Assembly (NCBI GenBank): GCA_039714735.1
Contig: JBDLIT010000010.1
Location: 1-56,195, forward strand
DNA length: 56,195 nt
Origin: JASJBU01 sp039714735
GTDB lineage: Bacteria > Pseudomonadota > Gammaproteobacteria > Chromatiales > Chromatiaceae
Reading direction: 5' to 3'
Position 1 is the stretch's first letter; every line of letters begins with the position of its first letter. A program made the position numbers and the translations under genes. Below the pieces are notes generated by a model. That model was given only the letters and a program-made list of their open reading frames with translations, was not told the origin of the DNA and ran no database searches. Below are positions 10,725-19,347 of the stretch, piece by piece.

Positions 10725-11984
10725 CTAACTGGCGGGGTTGTATGTGTCTGGCTCGAAGCGCAAGGTCGCAAACAGGTCATCGAACGTCTCTTCCCGACGA
10801 ATCAATTCCACACTTCCATCTTCCCGCAGCAACAGCTCCTTGGGCCGAAACTTACCATTGTAGTTGAAGCCCATTGAGTGGCCGTGGGCGCCGGTGTCAT
10901 GGATGTAGAGCAGGTCACCATCCGCGATCTTCGGCAGGGGGCGCTGGATGGCGAACTTGTCGTTGTTCTCGCACAGGGAACCGGCAACATCCACCGTCTC
11001 TTCCGCGCCGGTTTTACCCAGCACATCGATATGGTGGTAGGCGCCATACATACCAGGCCTCATCAGACCGGACATGCAGGCATCGACGCCGACATAGGTG
11101 CGGTAGATCTCCTTACGGTTGATCGCCCGGGTCACCAGCACGCCATGCGGGCCGGTCATGTAGCGGCCGCTCTCCATGTAGAGTTTGGGTGCATAGCCGT
11201 TGTGGGTCTTGAACACCTCGAAGAGTTCGCCGATCTCCTGCGCCATGGTCTTGACGTCGAGGGGCTTATCTTCAGGTTTGTAGGGGATGCCCAGGCCGCC
11301 GCCAATATTGATAAAGTCGAAGGTTATACCCAGCTGTGAGGAGATCCATTCCACCCGTTCCAGCAGCATGCGGGTGGTCTCCACCATGTAGCTGTAGTTC
11401 AGTTCGTTGGAGGCCAGCATGGTATGCAGACCAAAGCGTCTGGCGCCTTTTTCTTTCACCTGCCGATAGGCATCCAGCAGCTGGTCATGGGCGACCCCGT
11501 ATTTTGCCTCGATCGGATTACCGATGATGCTGTTACCCGAGCGGCGCTCGCCGGGGTTGTAGCGGAAGCAAACCAGCTCCGGCATCCGCGGAACCTTGTC
11601 GATGAGGGAGATATCATCCAGATTGAGCACGCAGCCACCCTCCACCTCGGCGGCGGCAAAGTCGGCATCGCTGGTGTCGTTGGAGGTGAACATGATCTCC
11701 TCACCGCTGGCGCCGAGCTCACGGCTGAGTTTCAGTTCAGCAATGGAACTGCAGTCAAAACCGAAGCCCATGGAGTGCATGATCTGCATGATGCGGGGGT
11801 TTGGCAGGGCCTTGACCGCGAAGTACTCCTTGAATCCCTCGATACCGGAAAATACCCGGTTCAGGCTATTACCGGTCTCGCGGATGCCTTTCTCGTCATA
11901 CAGATGGAAAGGCGTGCCGTAATGTTCAGCGATACTCGCCAGTGAGTTGGAGAGACGTTCTGAAAAATCTTGGGATATAGGCAT
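10725..11984 (-). CDS. lysA: diaminopimelate decarboxylase (type III PLP fold)
   Basis: A 419-residue PLP-dependent decarboxylase of the alanine-racemase fold. The PLP lysine is in YFAVKALPNP, the phosphate-binding glycines in NIGGGLGIPY, then ESGRYMTG, the active-site cysteine in GSLCENNDKFA and the C-terminal segment DTGAHGHSMGFNYNGKFRP. The usual CESGD and DAGAY motifs are changed, as in a divergent LysA branch, so another basic amino-acid carboxylate substrate is conceivable. The nearby dapL supports the final step of lysine synthesis (meso-diaminopimelate to lysine). No clear ribosome site precedes the ATG. Confidence 0.85.
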   Translation of the reverse strand: MPISQDFSERLSNSLASIAEHYGTPFHLYDEKGIRETGNSLNRVFSGIEGFKEYFAVKALPNPRIMQIMHSMGFGFDCSSIAELKLSRELGASGEEIMFTSNDTSDADFAAAEVEGGCVLNLDDISLIDKVPRMPELVCFRYNPGERRSGNSIIGNPIEAKYGVAHDQLLDAYRQVKEKGARRFGLHTMLASNELNYSYMVETTRMLLERVEWISSQLGITFDFINIGGGLGIPYKPEDKPLDVKTMAQEIGELFEVFKTHNGYAPKLYMESGRYMTGPHGVLVTRAINRKEIYRTYVGVDACMSGLMRPGMYGAYHHIDVLGKTGAEETVDVAGSLCENNDKFAIQRPLPKIADGDLLYIHDTGAHGHSMGFNYNGKFRPKELLLREDGSVELIRREETFDDLFATLRFEPDTYNPAS

Positions 11985-12039
11985 AGTTGTAACTGCTTAA
12001 TTTATGAAATTGGCTATGGTTGAAGATCCTGAACACTCC

Positions 12040-12139
12040 GTAGGAGCTGCCCATGGCTGCGAACAAAGGCGGCAAGTCTTTTCGGTATTTTCACCCAAAG
12101 CGACTTTCGTCGCTCATCGCAGCCATGGGCAGCTCCTAC
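12040..12139. repeat. REP pair between lysA and dapL
   Basis: GTAGGAGCTGCCCATGGCTGCG at 12040-12061 and its exact reverse complement at 12118-12139 flank ~56 nt. The motif (GTAGGAGC, then a symmetric core around CCATGG) is a variant of the REP copies near the RAYT gene. It lies in the intergenic space of two minus-strand genes. Confidence 0.8.
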
Positions 12140-12193
12140 GGGGGCTGAAAATTACGACTTCTTGAGTTTGGTGTCCTTCGCGGTGAAAAATGA

Positions 12194-13417
12194 CTAGGAT
12201 AAAACCTCGCTGATGTGTTGCATCGCCGCTTGCACGTTCTCGAAGCTGTTAAAGGCGCTGATCCGGATGAAACCCTCACCGCATTTGCCGAACCCGGCCC
12301 CGGGGGTACAGACCACGCCCGCCTTGTTGAGCAGGGTGTCAAAAAAGTCCCAGGAATCGCCTTTGGCATCGATCCAGATGTAGGGGGAGTTCTCACCGCC
12401 GATACATTCGTAGCCCAAGCCCTCCATCTGTTCCCGGATATATCTGGCATTGTTCATGTAATAACTGATCAGCGCCTTGATCTGCGCTTTACCTGCATCG
12501 CTATAGACCGCCTCGGCGGCCTTTTGCACCGGATAGGAGACACTGTTGAACTTGGTGGTGTGGCGGCGGTTCCACAGACCATACACTGCGACCTTTTCGC
12601 CTGACTCGGTGTAGGCCATACACTCCTTAGGCACCACGGTATAGGCGCAACGGGTTCCGGTAAATCCGGCATTCTTGGAGAAGCTGCGAAACTCCACCGC
12701 GACCTCGCGGGCGCCCTCGATCTCATAGATGGAGTGGGGCAGGGAGTCATCCTGAATAAAGGCTTCATACGCTGCATCGAACAGGATCAGGGCCTTATTG
12801 GTCTTGGCATAATCGACCCACTGCTTCAATTGATCCTTGGTTGCGGTCGTGCCGGTCGGATTATTTGGGAAACAGAGGTAGATCAGATCAACCGGGGTGG
12901 AGGGCAGGTCGGGTATGAAGCTGTTCCCCTTATTGCCATCCAGGTAGACCAGTCCGGCATAGCGTCCGTCGCTTGCTTCACCGCTGCGGCCGGCCATGAC
13001 ATTGGTATCCACATAGACCGGGTAGACAGGATCCGGGATGGCGACGGTGATATCGGTGGCAAAGATCTCCTGAAAATTACCTGAGTCACATTTAGCCCCG
13101 TCACTGACGAACACTTCGTCGGCCGCAATATTGCAGCCACGGTCCTGAAAATCGTTCTTGGCTATCGCTTCGCGCAGGAAATCGTAACCCTGCTCGGGTC
13201 CATAGCCATGGAAGGTGCTGTCACTGGCCATCTCATCAACCCCTGCATGGAAGGCCTGTATGCAGGCATCGGGCAAGGCTCGTGTCACATCACCGATACC
13301 CAGCTTGATGATGCTCTTGTCCGGATTTGCCTCCTGGAAGGCCGTGACGCGCTTTGCGATATCGGAAAAGAGATAGGAGGCCTGGAGCTTGCTGAAGTTT
13401 TCGTTGATCTTGATCAT
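12194..13417 (-). CDS. dapL: LL-diaminopimelate aminotransferase
   Basis: A 407-residue class I/II aminotransferase. It begins MIKINENFSKLQASYLF, close to the known DapL N-terminus. Further motifs are IIKLGIGDVTRALP, the substrate region GYGPEQGYDFLREAI, FPNNPTGTTATKDQL, the aspartate in ALILFDAAYEAF and the PLP-lysine motif SFSKNAGFTGTRCAYTVV. DapL converts tetrahydrodipicolinate directly to LL-diaminopimelate, bypassing the succinylase steps. I use ATG 13417; a GTG ten codons upstream adds non-conserved residues. It lies between lysA and a YffB/ArsC-like gene on the same strand. Confidence 0.93.
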   Translation of the reverse strand: MIKINENFSKLQASYLFSDIAKRVTAFQEANPDKSIIKLGIGDVTRALPDACIQAFHAGVDEMASDSTFHGYGPEQGYDFLREAIAKNDFQDRGCNIAADEVFVSDGAKCDSGNFQEIFATDITVAIPDPVYPVYVDTNVMAGRSGEASDGRYAGLVYLDGNKGNSFIPDLPSTPVDLIYLCFPNNPTGTTATKDQLKQWVDYAKTNKALILFDAAYEAFIQDDSLPHSIYEIEGAREVAVEFRSFSKNAGFTGTRCAYTVVPKECMAYTESGEKVAVYGLWNRRHTTKFNSVSYPVQKAAEAVYSDAGKAQIKALISYYMNNARYIREQMEGLGYECIGGENSPYIWIDAKGDSWDFFDTLLNKAGVVCTPGAGFGKCGEGFIRISAFNSFENVQAAMQHISEVLS

Positions 13418-13603
13418 CTGTAACACCCGGTGAAATTTGGCCACGCCCAGGATATTTGTACATCTGACTCCCTCTGAGAGAGACGATACAAAGGGATATC
13501 AGGGAAAATCCCTATCCTGTGCGGCGAAATCGCGACATTATACAGGCAAACGCAGTTTGTAGGAGGGGCCTGCAGTCAGTTCAACCCTGCCGGATTGTGT
13601 GTA

Positions 13604-13948
13604 TTAACTGAAAATAGCCCGATATTTTTCTTCACTGAAACCTACATGGAGGGCGCTGCCGGTATCGAGTACCGGGCGTTTGATGATCGATGGGGTATCC
13701 AGCATCACCCGGATGGCGCTGGCTTCGTCGATATTTGTTCTGGCTTCCTCGTCCAGTTTGCGCCACATCATGCCCCGCTTATTCAGCAGGGTCTCCCAGC
13801 CCAGTTGTTTCACCCAACTGTTGAGCAAAGACTCATCCAGACCCGCTTTTTTATAGTTATGGAACTGGTATTCGATTTGATGATCTTCCAGCCACTTTCG
13901 AGCCTTTTTCATAGTATCGCAATTGGGGATTCCGTAGACTTCGATCAT
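13604..13948 (-). CDS. Spx/MgsR family (YffB-like) ArsC-fold protein
   Basis: A 114-residue thioredoxin-fold protein of the ArsC/Spx family. The start MIEVYGIPNCDTMKKARKWL keeps only the first cysteine of the CxxC-type site. Later segments WVKQLGWETLLNKRG and PSIIKRPVLD match the YffB branch. The molecular role of YffB is unclear (glutathione-dependent thiol reductase has been proposed). In many gammaproteobacteria this gene sits next to dapE, so its place upstream of dapL keeps the link with diaminopimelate synthesis although dapE itself is absent here. Confidence 0.88.
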   Translation of the reverse strand: MIEVYGIPNCDTMKKARKWLEDHQIEYQFHNYKKAGLDESLLNSWVKQLGWETLLNKRGMMWRKLDEEARTNIDEASAIRVMLDTPSIIKRPVLDTGSALHVGFSEEKYRAIFS

Positions 13949-14034
13949 TGATTACTGCCAGTTTGTTGTAGAGGGCAGCTAGTATAGAGTAGAGACTCCA
14001 AACTGATCAAAGCATTCAAAACGGGTACTTTAAG

Positions 14035-14376
14035 ATGCAAGATGATGGTGATATCGGATATTCGTGTCCTGTTCCGCAGCCACCTGATATGTCACATATC
14101 GAGCAGGTAGCGCTTAATCCGGCTCCTCCAATGAAGGACTATCTGGAGGCTATGCAGCTGGCGAACAGGGAGGCTGATGAACGGCTGGGTGAGCATATGC
14201 TGCTCTCATGGTATGACCGTGATCGGGACTTCGAATCTCCTCAGCATGCCAGTGAATGTCACCAATACAGCGCCGTTCCTGGATATGTGGACTATGGGGT
14301 CTATCACGGTGCGACGCTGAAGATAGAGTTCGAACAAGGCCGTTTTGTGTTCTTCTACATGCCAGTCGACCTTTGA
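14035..14376 (+). CDS. hypothetical protein, possibly AF1514/DUF5619-like
   Basis: A 113-residue acidic cytoplasmic protein. The conserved-looking core reads MKDYLEAMQLANREADERL, MLLSWYDRDRDFESPQH, SECH, VPGYVDYGVYHGATLKIEF and RFVFFYMPVDL. I believe this resembles the small AF1514-type family of unknown function, but I cannot verify it here. The start at ATG 14035 precedes about 30 weakly conserved residues, and an internal ATG within MKDYL is an alternative. It is convergent with the GGDEF gene. Confidence 0.65.
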   Translation: MQDDGDIGYSCPVPQPPDMSHIEQVALNPAPPMKDYLEAMQLANREADERLGEHMLLSWYDRDRDFESPQHASECHQYSAVPGYVDYGVYHGATLKIEFEQGRFVFFYMPVDL

Positions 14377-14378
14377 AC

Positions 14379-14405
14379 CTATCCAACTGCTCTTTCTAGG
14401 TTGAA
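14379..14405. repeat. partial copy of the copA-upstream repeat
   Basis: CCTATCCAACTGCTCTTTCTAGGTTGAAC (14377-14405) matches the right half of the element before copA at most positions: CC, two variable bases, TCCAACTG, four variable bases, TTCTAGG, A/T, TGAAC. Only this half is clear. It lies in the 43-nt gap between two convergent genes. Confidence 0.45.
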
Positions 14406-14419
14406 CCGGCCAAGCTTGA

Positions 14420-15472
14420 TTAGAATGAGATCGAAACCCTGTTGCGGCCGCTGTTTTTGGATTTGTAGAGTGCATCATCCGCACGCTGAATAAAATCATC
14501 CGTAATTTCACCATGCTTGTAAGCGGTGACGCCGATGGATATCGTGACGCCACCGATGGGTTCACTTGTATCTGCCCGCTTCAGTTTGCTTCTTTCTATA
14601 TTTTTTCTAATTGACTCAGCGAGCATCCTGGCATTGTCCAACTGGGTGCTCGGCAGAAGTATCGCGAACTCCTCGCCACCGATTCGCGCCACGATATCCT
14701 TGCCCTTTATGTTATTGGAGATCTGCTGAGCGACAAATCGAATGACCTTATCACCAATGAGATGGCCATAAGTGTCATTCACACGTTTAAATTTATCGAT
14801 ATCGATAATCAACAGGCCCAGGTTTTCTCTCGATTGATTGGCCTCGTCAGAGACTTTCATCAGTTCCTGGTCAAACGCACGGCGGTTCAAAAGCCCCGTC
14901 AGAGGATCGGTGGTGGCCTGCTCCCGGCTGCGTTCCAATTCCTCACGCAGGCTTTCAACCTCCTGTTTGGTTTCTGACAACATTTTTTGCATCTGATGGC
15001 TGCTTTCGGCAATGCTCTTGGTCTCTGAGACTACATCTGCAATGACATTCCGCATCTCGTGCAGATCATCGTACGCTTCCATTTTTTCCGAACAATTTTC
15101 TATTGCCTTGCTTGATTTTGAAGCCTGGGATGCCGTGTGATCGATCTCCGAGATGGTGTCCGTCATGACCATGTAGAGATCCTTGCTCTGCTTTTCCACG
15201 GCCCGTCTGTCAACATCCCAGATATAGCGGCGGTAGAGTTCAGTTGCAGCCTGCCGGGTGAGTCCCTTCTCCTCATTCAGCACTTTATCCAGGATGTTGG
15301 AAAGTTCCAGGTTGGTTCCAGAAACTTGCTCATAGCAGAGGGTAAAGTTGACGGGGTTTGGCGGTAGCTGAAACTTAACGAGCATTGGCAGCACCAAGCG
15401 CAAATACTCATTGGCCTTTTCCGAAGATTCAGGATAGTTCAATGCCGGAGCAATTAATTTTTCGTTTTCCAT
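14420..15472 (-). CDS. diguanylate cyclase (GGDEF domain)
   Basis: A 350-residue soluble protein. The first ~170 residues are alpha-helical (NPVNFTLCYEQVSGTN and a coiled region SIAESSHQMQKMLSETKQEVE). The C-terminal GGDEF domain starts at TTDPLTGLLNRRAFDQEL and has an intact active site GGEEF followed by AILLPSTQ. It should make c-di-GMP from GTP. No RxxD inhibitory site precedes GGEEF at the usual distance, so product inhibition may be absent. No membrane or sensor domain of known type is visible. A 14-bp sequence that includes its start codon is duplicated just upstream (15486-15499). Confidence 0.92.
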   Translation of the reverse strand: MENEKLIAPALNYPESSEKANEYLRLVLPMLVKFQLPPNPVNFTLCYEQVSGTNLELSNILDKVLNEEKGLTRQAATELYRRYIWDVDRRAVEKQSKDLYMVMTDTISEIDHTASQASKSSKAIENCSEKMEAYDDLHEMRNVIADVVSETKSIAESSHQMQKMLSETKQEVESLREELERSREQATTDPLTGLLNRRAFDQELMKVSDEANQSRENLGLLIIDIDKFKRVNDTYGHLIGDKVIRFVAQQISNNIKGKDIVARIGGEEFAILLPSTQLDNARMLAESIRKNIERSKLKRADTSEPIGGVTISIGVTAYKHGEITDDFIQRADDALYKSKNSGRNRVSISF

Positions 15473-15796
15473 GCGTAATTCAAAGTTTCCATGCGTAATG
15501 CAAAAGAGTATTGGTTTGTACTGATTGGCTCAATTATCAACTCACGATTTAACTACTACGAGATATCCATCTCGCGACATGTCTATGTACAAAATTCAAT
15601 ATTTACTAACTTCTTGTATTAGTTAGGATTGAGATCAATAGATGACCGTAAGAATTCTTATTACATATATTCGTCCAGGAGACAAAATTCTTTAACTATA
15701 GCTTGAGGCGCATTGTCTGCCTGTAGGCACGAAGAAAGATAAGTTATCACTCTTCACCTGCGTAAACATCGCTCCTGGGTGGTCATGCAGAAGATC
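15473..15796. other. intergenic region between GGDEF gene and acsA terminator
   Basis: No gene seen in about 320 A/T-rich bases. It should hold the promoter of the GGDEF gene. It contains a direct repeat of TTTCCATGCGTAAT (15466-15479, 15486-15499) and one copy of the motif ACTACGAGA (15555-15563) that recurs in two other gaps of the window. Confidence 0.6.
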
Positions 15797-15824
15797 GAAA
15801 AAAAAGGGGTGCATCAGCACCCCT
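15797..15824 (-). terminator. Rho-independent terminator after acsA
   Basis: On the minus strand the 8-bp stem AGGGGTGC / GCACCCCT with loop TGAT is followed directly by a run of Ts. It lies about 30 nt after the acsA stop. This is a textbook intrinsic terminator. Confidence 0.92.
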
Positions 15825-15855
15825 GAAAATCAATTTACTTTGAATAGACTATTGA

Positions 15856-17799
15856 CTACCGATTGAGTCTGTTGTTGATCAGGTCATTCACAACTGAAGG
15901 ATCAGCAAGTGTGGAGGTATCCCCAAGACTATCCAGTTCATCTGCGGCGATTTTACGCAAAATGCGGCGCATAATTTTGCCGGAGCGGGTTTTGGGCAAT
16001 CCAGGAGCCCACTGCAGCAGATTGACTTTGGCGATGGGGCCAATTTCCTTGCGCACCAGATTGACCAGCTCCTTTTTCACCTCATCATCGCCTTCCTCTC
16101 CGGCCATTAAGGTGACATAGGCATAGATGCCCTGGCCGGTGATCTTATGTGGATAACCCACCACGGCGGCTTCAGCCACCTTTTCATGCAGCACCAGAGC
16201 CGACTCGATTTCAGCAGTACCAAGGCGGTGACCTGAAACATTGAGCACATCATCCACCCGGCCGGTGATCCAGTAGTAACCATCTTCATCCCGGCGCGCG
16301 CCGTCACCAGTGAAGTAGTAGCCGGGGTACATTTTAAAATAGGTCTCGAAGAAGCGCTCGTGGTCCCCATACAATGTTCGCATCTGGGATGGCCAGGGGT
16401 GTTTGATGGCAAGGTTACCTGTCGCAGGATTGCCATCAACCTCATTGCCCTTGTCATCGAGCAATACCGGCTCCACACCGAAGAATGGGACTGTGGCCGA
16501 GCCTGGCTTCAATGGGGTGGCGCCGGGTAGAGGCGTCAGCATGTGCGCGCCGGTCTCAGTCTGCCACCAGGTATCGACGATGGGGCAGCGGTTGTTCCCG
16601 ACTACCCGGTTGTACCACTCCCACGCCTCAGGGTTGATCGGCTCACCAACGGTTCCCAGCAGTCGCAGGCTGGAACGTGAGGTCTTCTTTACCGGTCCCT
16701 CGCCGGATGCCATCAGGGCGCGGATCGCAGTGGGGGCGGTGTAGAAACTGGCTACATTGTGTTTGTCACAGATCTGCCAGAAACGGGAGACGTCGGGGTA
16801 GGTGGGAATGCCCTCGAACATCAGGCTGATCGCGCCATTGGTCAATGGACCGTATACGATGTAGCTGTGGCCGGTAACCCAGCCGATATCGGCGGTGCAC
16901 CAGTAGACCTCACCATTCTTGTAGTCGAACACGGTCTTATGGGTCATCGCCGCCTGCAGCAGGTATCCACCGGTGGTGTGCAGCACGCCTTTGGGTTTGC
17001 CGGTGGAGCCGGATGTATAGAGGATGAACAGTGGGTCTTCCGCATCCATCTGCTCGGGTTCACAGACCGGGTCGGCCGAGGCCAGGGCCTCGTGGTACCA
17101 GACATCACGTCCCTCAGTCCATTCCACCGGCTCGCCGCCATGCTGAACTACGATGCAGGTGTGGACGTCCGGACAGTGGGCCAGTCCTTTGTCTGCGTTG
17201 GCCTTCAGCGGTATATGCTTGCCACCCCGGAGCGACTGGTCGGATGTGATGACGCACTGGCAGTCGGAATCGAGGATACGGTTTTTGAGCGCATCCGGCG
17301 AGAAGGCGCTGAAGACGATGGAATGGACGGCGCCGATGCGGGTACAGGCGAGCATGGCCACCACGGCTTCCGGGATCATGGGCATGTAGATTGAGACCCT
17401 GTCACCTTTCTTCACGCCACGCTGTTTGAGCACATTCGCGAATTTGTTTACATCAGCGTGTAGTTCACGATAGGTGATTTTCTTGTCCCTGGCAGGATCG
17501 TCGCTTTCCCAGATGATGGCTGTCTGGTCGCCACGGGTGTCCAGATGACGGTCCAGGCAGTTGTATGAGACATTCAGTTTTCCACCTTTGAACCACTCTA
17601 TGTGCAGGTCATCCTCACCAAAACTCCAGTCCAGCACCTTGTCCCAAGGCTTGAACCAGGTGAGATATTCGTTGGCCTGCTCGGCCCAAAATCCTTCAGG
17701 ATCATCAATGGAACGTTGATACATCTCTGTGTACTGTTCGCTGGTAATGTTTGCCTGGGCGGCGAATTCGGCGGGTACTTCATATACCTTTTCAGCCAT
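15856..17799 (-). CDS. acsA: acetyl-CoA synthetase
   Basis: A 647-residue AMP-forming acetate:CoA ligase. The adenylate motif YTSGSTGKPKGVLH, WWQTETGAHM, the hinge region YWITGRVDDVLNVSGHRLGT and the C-terminal SGKIMRRILRKIA, whose lysine is the acetylation target in known Acs enzymes, are all present. ATG 17799 (MAEKVYEVP) has AAGGAG 8 nt upstream; an upstream in-frame start adds an unrelated leader. Acs makes acetyl-CoA from acetate, ATP and CoA. It is the last gene of a minus-strand acetate region with the symporter and DUF294 genes. Confidence 0.96.
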   Translation of the reverse strand: MAEKVYEVPAEFAAQANITSEQYTEMYQRSIDDPEGFWAEQANEYLTWFKPWDKVLDWSFGEDDLHIEWFKGGKLNVSYNCLDRHLDTRGDQTAIIWESDDPARDKKITYRELHADVNKFANVLKQRGVKKGDRVSIYMPMIPEAVVAMLACTRIGAVHSIVFSAFSPDALKNRILDSDCQCVITSDQSLRGGKHIPLKANADKGLAHCPDVHTCIVVQHGGEPVEWTEGRDVWYHEALASADPVCEPEQMDAEDPLFILYTSGSTGKPKGVLHTTGGYLLQAAMTHKTVFDYKNGEVYWCTADIGWVTGHSYIVYGPLTNGAISLMFEGIPTYPDVSRFWQICDKHNVASFYTAPTAIRALMASGEGPVKKTSRSSLRLLGTVGEPINPEAWEWYNRVVGNNRCPIVDTWWQTETGAHMLTPLPGATPLKPGSATVPFFGVEPVLLDDKGNEVDGNPATGNLAIKHPWPSQMRTLYGDHERFFETYFKMYPGYYFTGDGARRDEDGYYWITGRVDDVLNVSGHRLGTAEIESALVLHEKVAEAAVVGYPHKITGQGIYAYVTLMAGEEGDDEVKKELVNLVRKEIGPIAKVNLLQWAPGLPKTRSGKIMRRILRKIAADELDSLGDTSTLADPSVVNDLINNRLNR

Positions 17800-18049
17800 G
17801 GGTGTGGATCTCCTTGATCGGGTCTGTTTGTCAAATGGATGGGTTGGTCCAGCAACCGCGCTAACTCCAGCGGGTAGACTGAACAATTCTGGTTATCTGT
17901 ATCTGCTGGTATTGTTTTTTCTTGAGTCAGTTTGTCTGATTCTCTGCCGGGCAGATTTTGGAATGTTTATAAAGCAGATAGACTGTTACGTCCAGAGCGA
18001 AATATCAAGTGTAATAAATTTGTCGTATTTTTTAGTATGATCGAATTCA

Positions 18050-18613
18050 CTACTGAACCAGATGGGCGCTGGCAAGCCAAAACAACGAGGGTTCCTCTTC
18101 TCCGAGCAGTTTTCTCTTCATCAGCAGCATCCCATAGGGGGTGCGCCATTGCAAAATCCCATCTGGATCTGGGGCGCTCAAGACAGTGCGGTCCCCGAGT
18201 TCCGGCTGTCCCATTTGCTGCCTTATTTGGGTCTGGAGCTGCACATGGTTATTCTTTCGATAGTGGAGTTTTACCGCGGCAAGTTGTCCTTGCTGGAAAA
18301 AAAAGGTGATGTACCTTGAAGGAATACCGTTGAACACACCGATCCGGCTTACGCATAGCTGATCTCCATAGGGTGTTTGATGTGTCTGACATTGCCAGTT
18401 AAGGTCGGGATAGACCTGCTTCAGGTCATCTTCAGTAAATTGGTGATCCAAGACCTGCAGGTCCATTTTGATCTCTTTCTCACCGAACAGCCAAAGCACC
18501 ACTGTATCGGTTCGACGCTGTCCATCATCGGTGAACATCAGCCAGGTAATCGGACCGAACACCAACACAAGAATAAGTAGTTTTTTGTAGAGTGTGGGCA
18601 GCTTGAGATTCAT
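18050..18613 (-). CDS. hypothetical membrane-anchored protein
   Basis: A 187-residue protein of unknown function. One N-terminal membrane segment (LLILVLVFGPITWLMF) is followed by a globular part, probably periplasmic, with a cysteine pair (WQCQTHQTPYGDQLC) that could form a disulfide. The sequence shows ITFFFQQGQLAAVKLHY and a C-terminal WRTPYGMLLMKRKL. It lies 31 nt downstream of the exonuclease gene on the same strand and 250 nt from acsA. No family recognised. Confidence 0.7.
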   Translation of the reverse strand: MNLKLPTLYKKLLILVLVFGPITWLMFTDDGQRRTDTVVLWLFGEKEIKMDLQVLDHQFTEDDLKQVYPDLNWQCQTHQTPYGDQLCVSRIGVFNGIPSRYITFFFQQGQLAAVKLHYRKNNHVQLQTQIRQQMGQPELGDRTVLSAPDPDGILQWRTPYGMLLMKRKLLGEEEPSLFWLASAHLVQ

Positions 18614-18644
18614 CTTGATACGGTTTTTCTGCGCTTAGTTGAAG

Positions 18645-19346
18645 TTAGTTGGTCAGAAAACGGTCCAGATGACAATTTTTCTGCCGTGGATACATCTCTG
18701 CCGCCATCGCCAGGAACAGCTCTGCCGTCGCCAGTGCATCGCTCAGGGCATTATGCGCCTTGTATTGAGGTAGATTATATTGTGGGCGGAGATTGAACAG
18801 CCTCAGGTTGCCGGTTTGAATCGTATGGTTACGGATCTCAAAAAGCCGCCGTGCAAGCACCAGTGTATCAATGGTGCGAATAACGAAAGGCACACCATAG
18901 AGTTCCCGGCAGGCCGCATCGATGAAATTCTGCTCTATTCTGGCGTAGTGGACCAGCATCACCTTACCCCTCAGTTCAGCGAGTAGACCGGGCAGCGCCT
19001 CTTCAATGGGCTTTCCGGAAGCCGCCACATCGTCAGTGATCTGATGGATGACCGCTGACTCTTCCGGTATCTCCTCCGCCAAAGAGATGAATCCATGTTG
19101 GGATGTCTCGAGCAGGATAGACATCTTGCGCAGATGGACAAGCCCAAAGCTGAGGATTTTGTCCCGCTTGGGATCGAGTCCGGTGGTTTCCAGATCCAGG
19201 GCGACAATATCCAGATCATGGCAGGTGCTCTTTTTAGTGGGCAGAGGCGCTGAAAGATAGTCTCGCATAGGACCCGCTGGAGCCTTGGAGAGGTAGCGTT
19301 TGCGCTGGATTTCCTTGCCAAAGAAGCGATTTACTAAAATGTTCAT
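18645..19346 (-). CDS. 3'-5' exonuclease, DnaQ/epsilon-like (DEDDh)
   Basis: A 233-residue DEDDh exonuclease. Exo I is IVALDLETTGLDPKRD, ExoII lies in MLVHYARIEQNFIDAACREL and ExoIII is AHNALSDALATAELFL. The short N-terminal extension (MNILVNRFFGKEIQRKRYL) is usual for the copy found next to DUF294/CBS genes. I start at ATG 19346; an upstream in-frame start at 19430 would translate the palindromic repeat. The repeat ends 2 nt from this ATG, so no Shine-Dalgarno is available except sequence inside the repeat. Such genes accompany the acetate permease module, where their role is not established. Confidence 0.88.
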   Translation of the reverse strand: MNILVNRFFGKEIQRKRYLSKAPAGPMRDYLSAPLPTKKSTCHDLDIVALDLETTGLDPKRDKILSFGLVHLRKMSILLETSQHGFISLAEEIPEESAVIHQITDDVAASGKPIEEALPGLLAELRGKVMLVHYARIEQNFIDAACRELYGVPFVIRTIDTLVLARRLFEIRNHTIQTGNLRLFNLRPQYNLPQYKAHNALSDALATAELFLAMAAEMYPRQKNCHLDRFLTN

Positions 19347-19347
19347 A

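Noticed and set aside
13492..13513. Hairpin AGGGAT / ATCCCT upstream of dapL
   Set aside because: Only a 6-bp stem with a 10-nt loop, not similar to the two covarying element families, no second copy seen.
17932..18309. Plus-strand frame across the acsA upstream gap
   Set aside because: It is antisense to the hypothetical membrane gene at 18050-18613, which has a clean signal-anchor start; the plus frame has no recognisable features.
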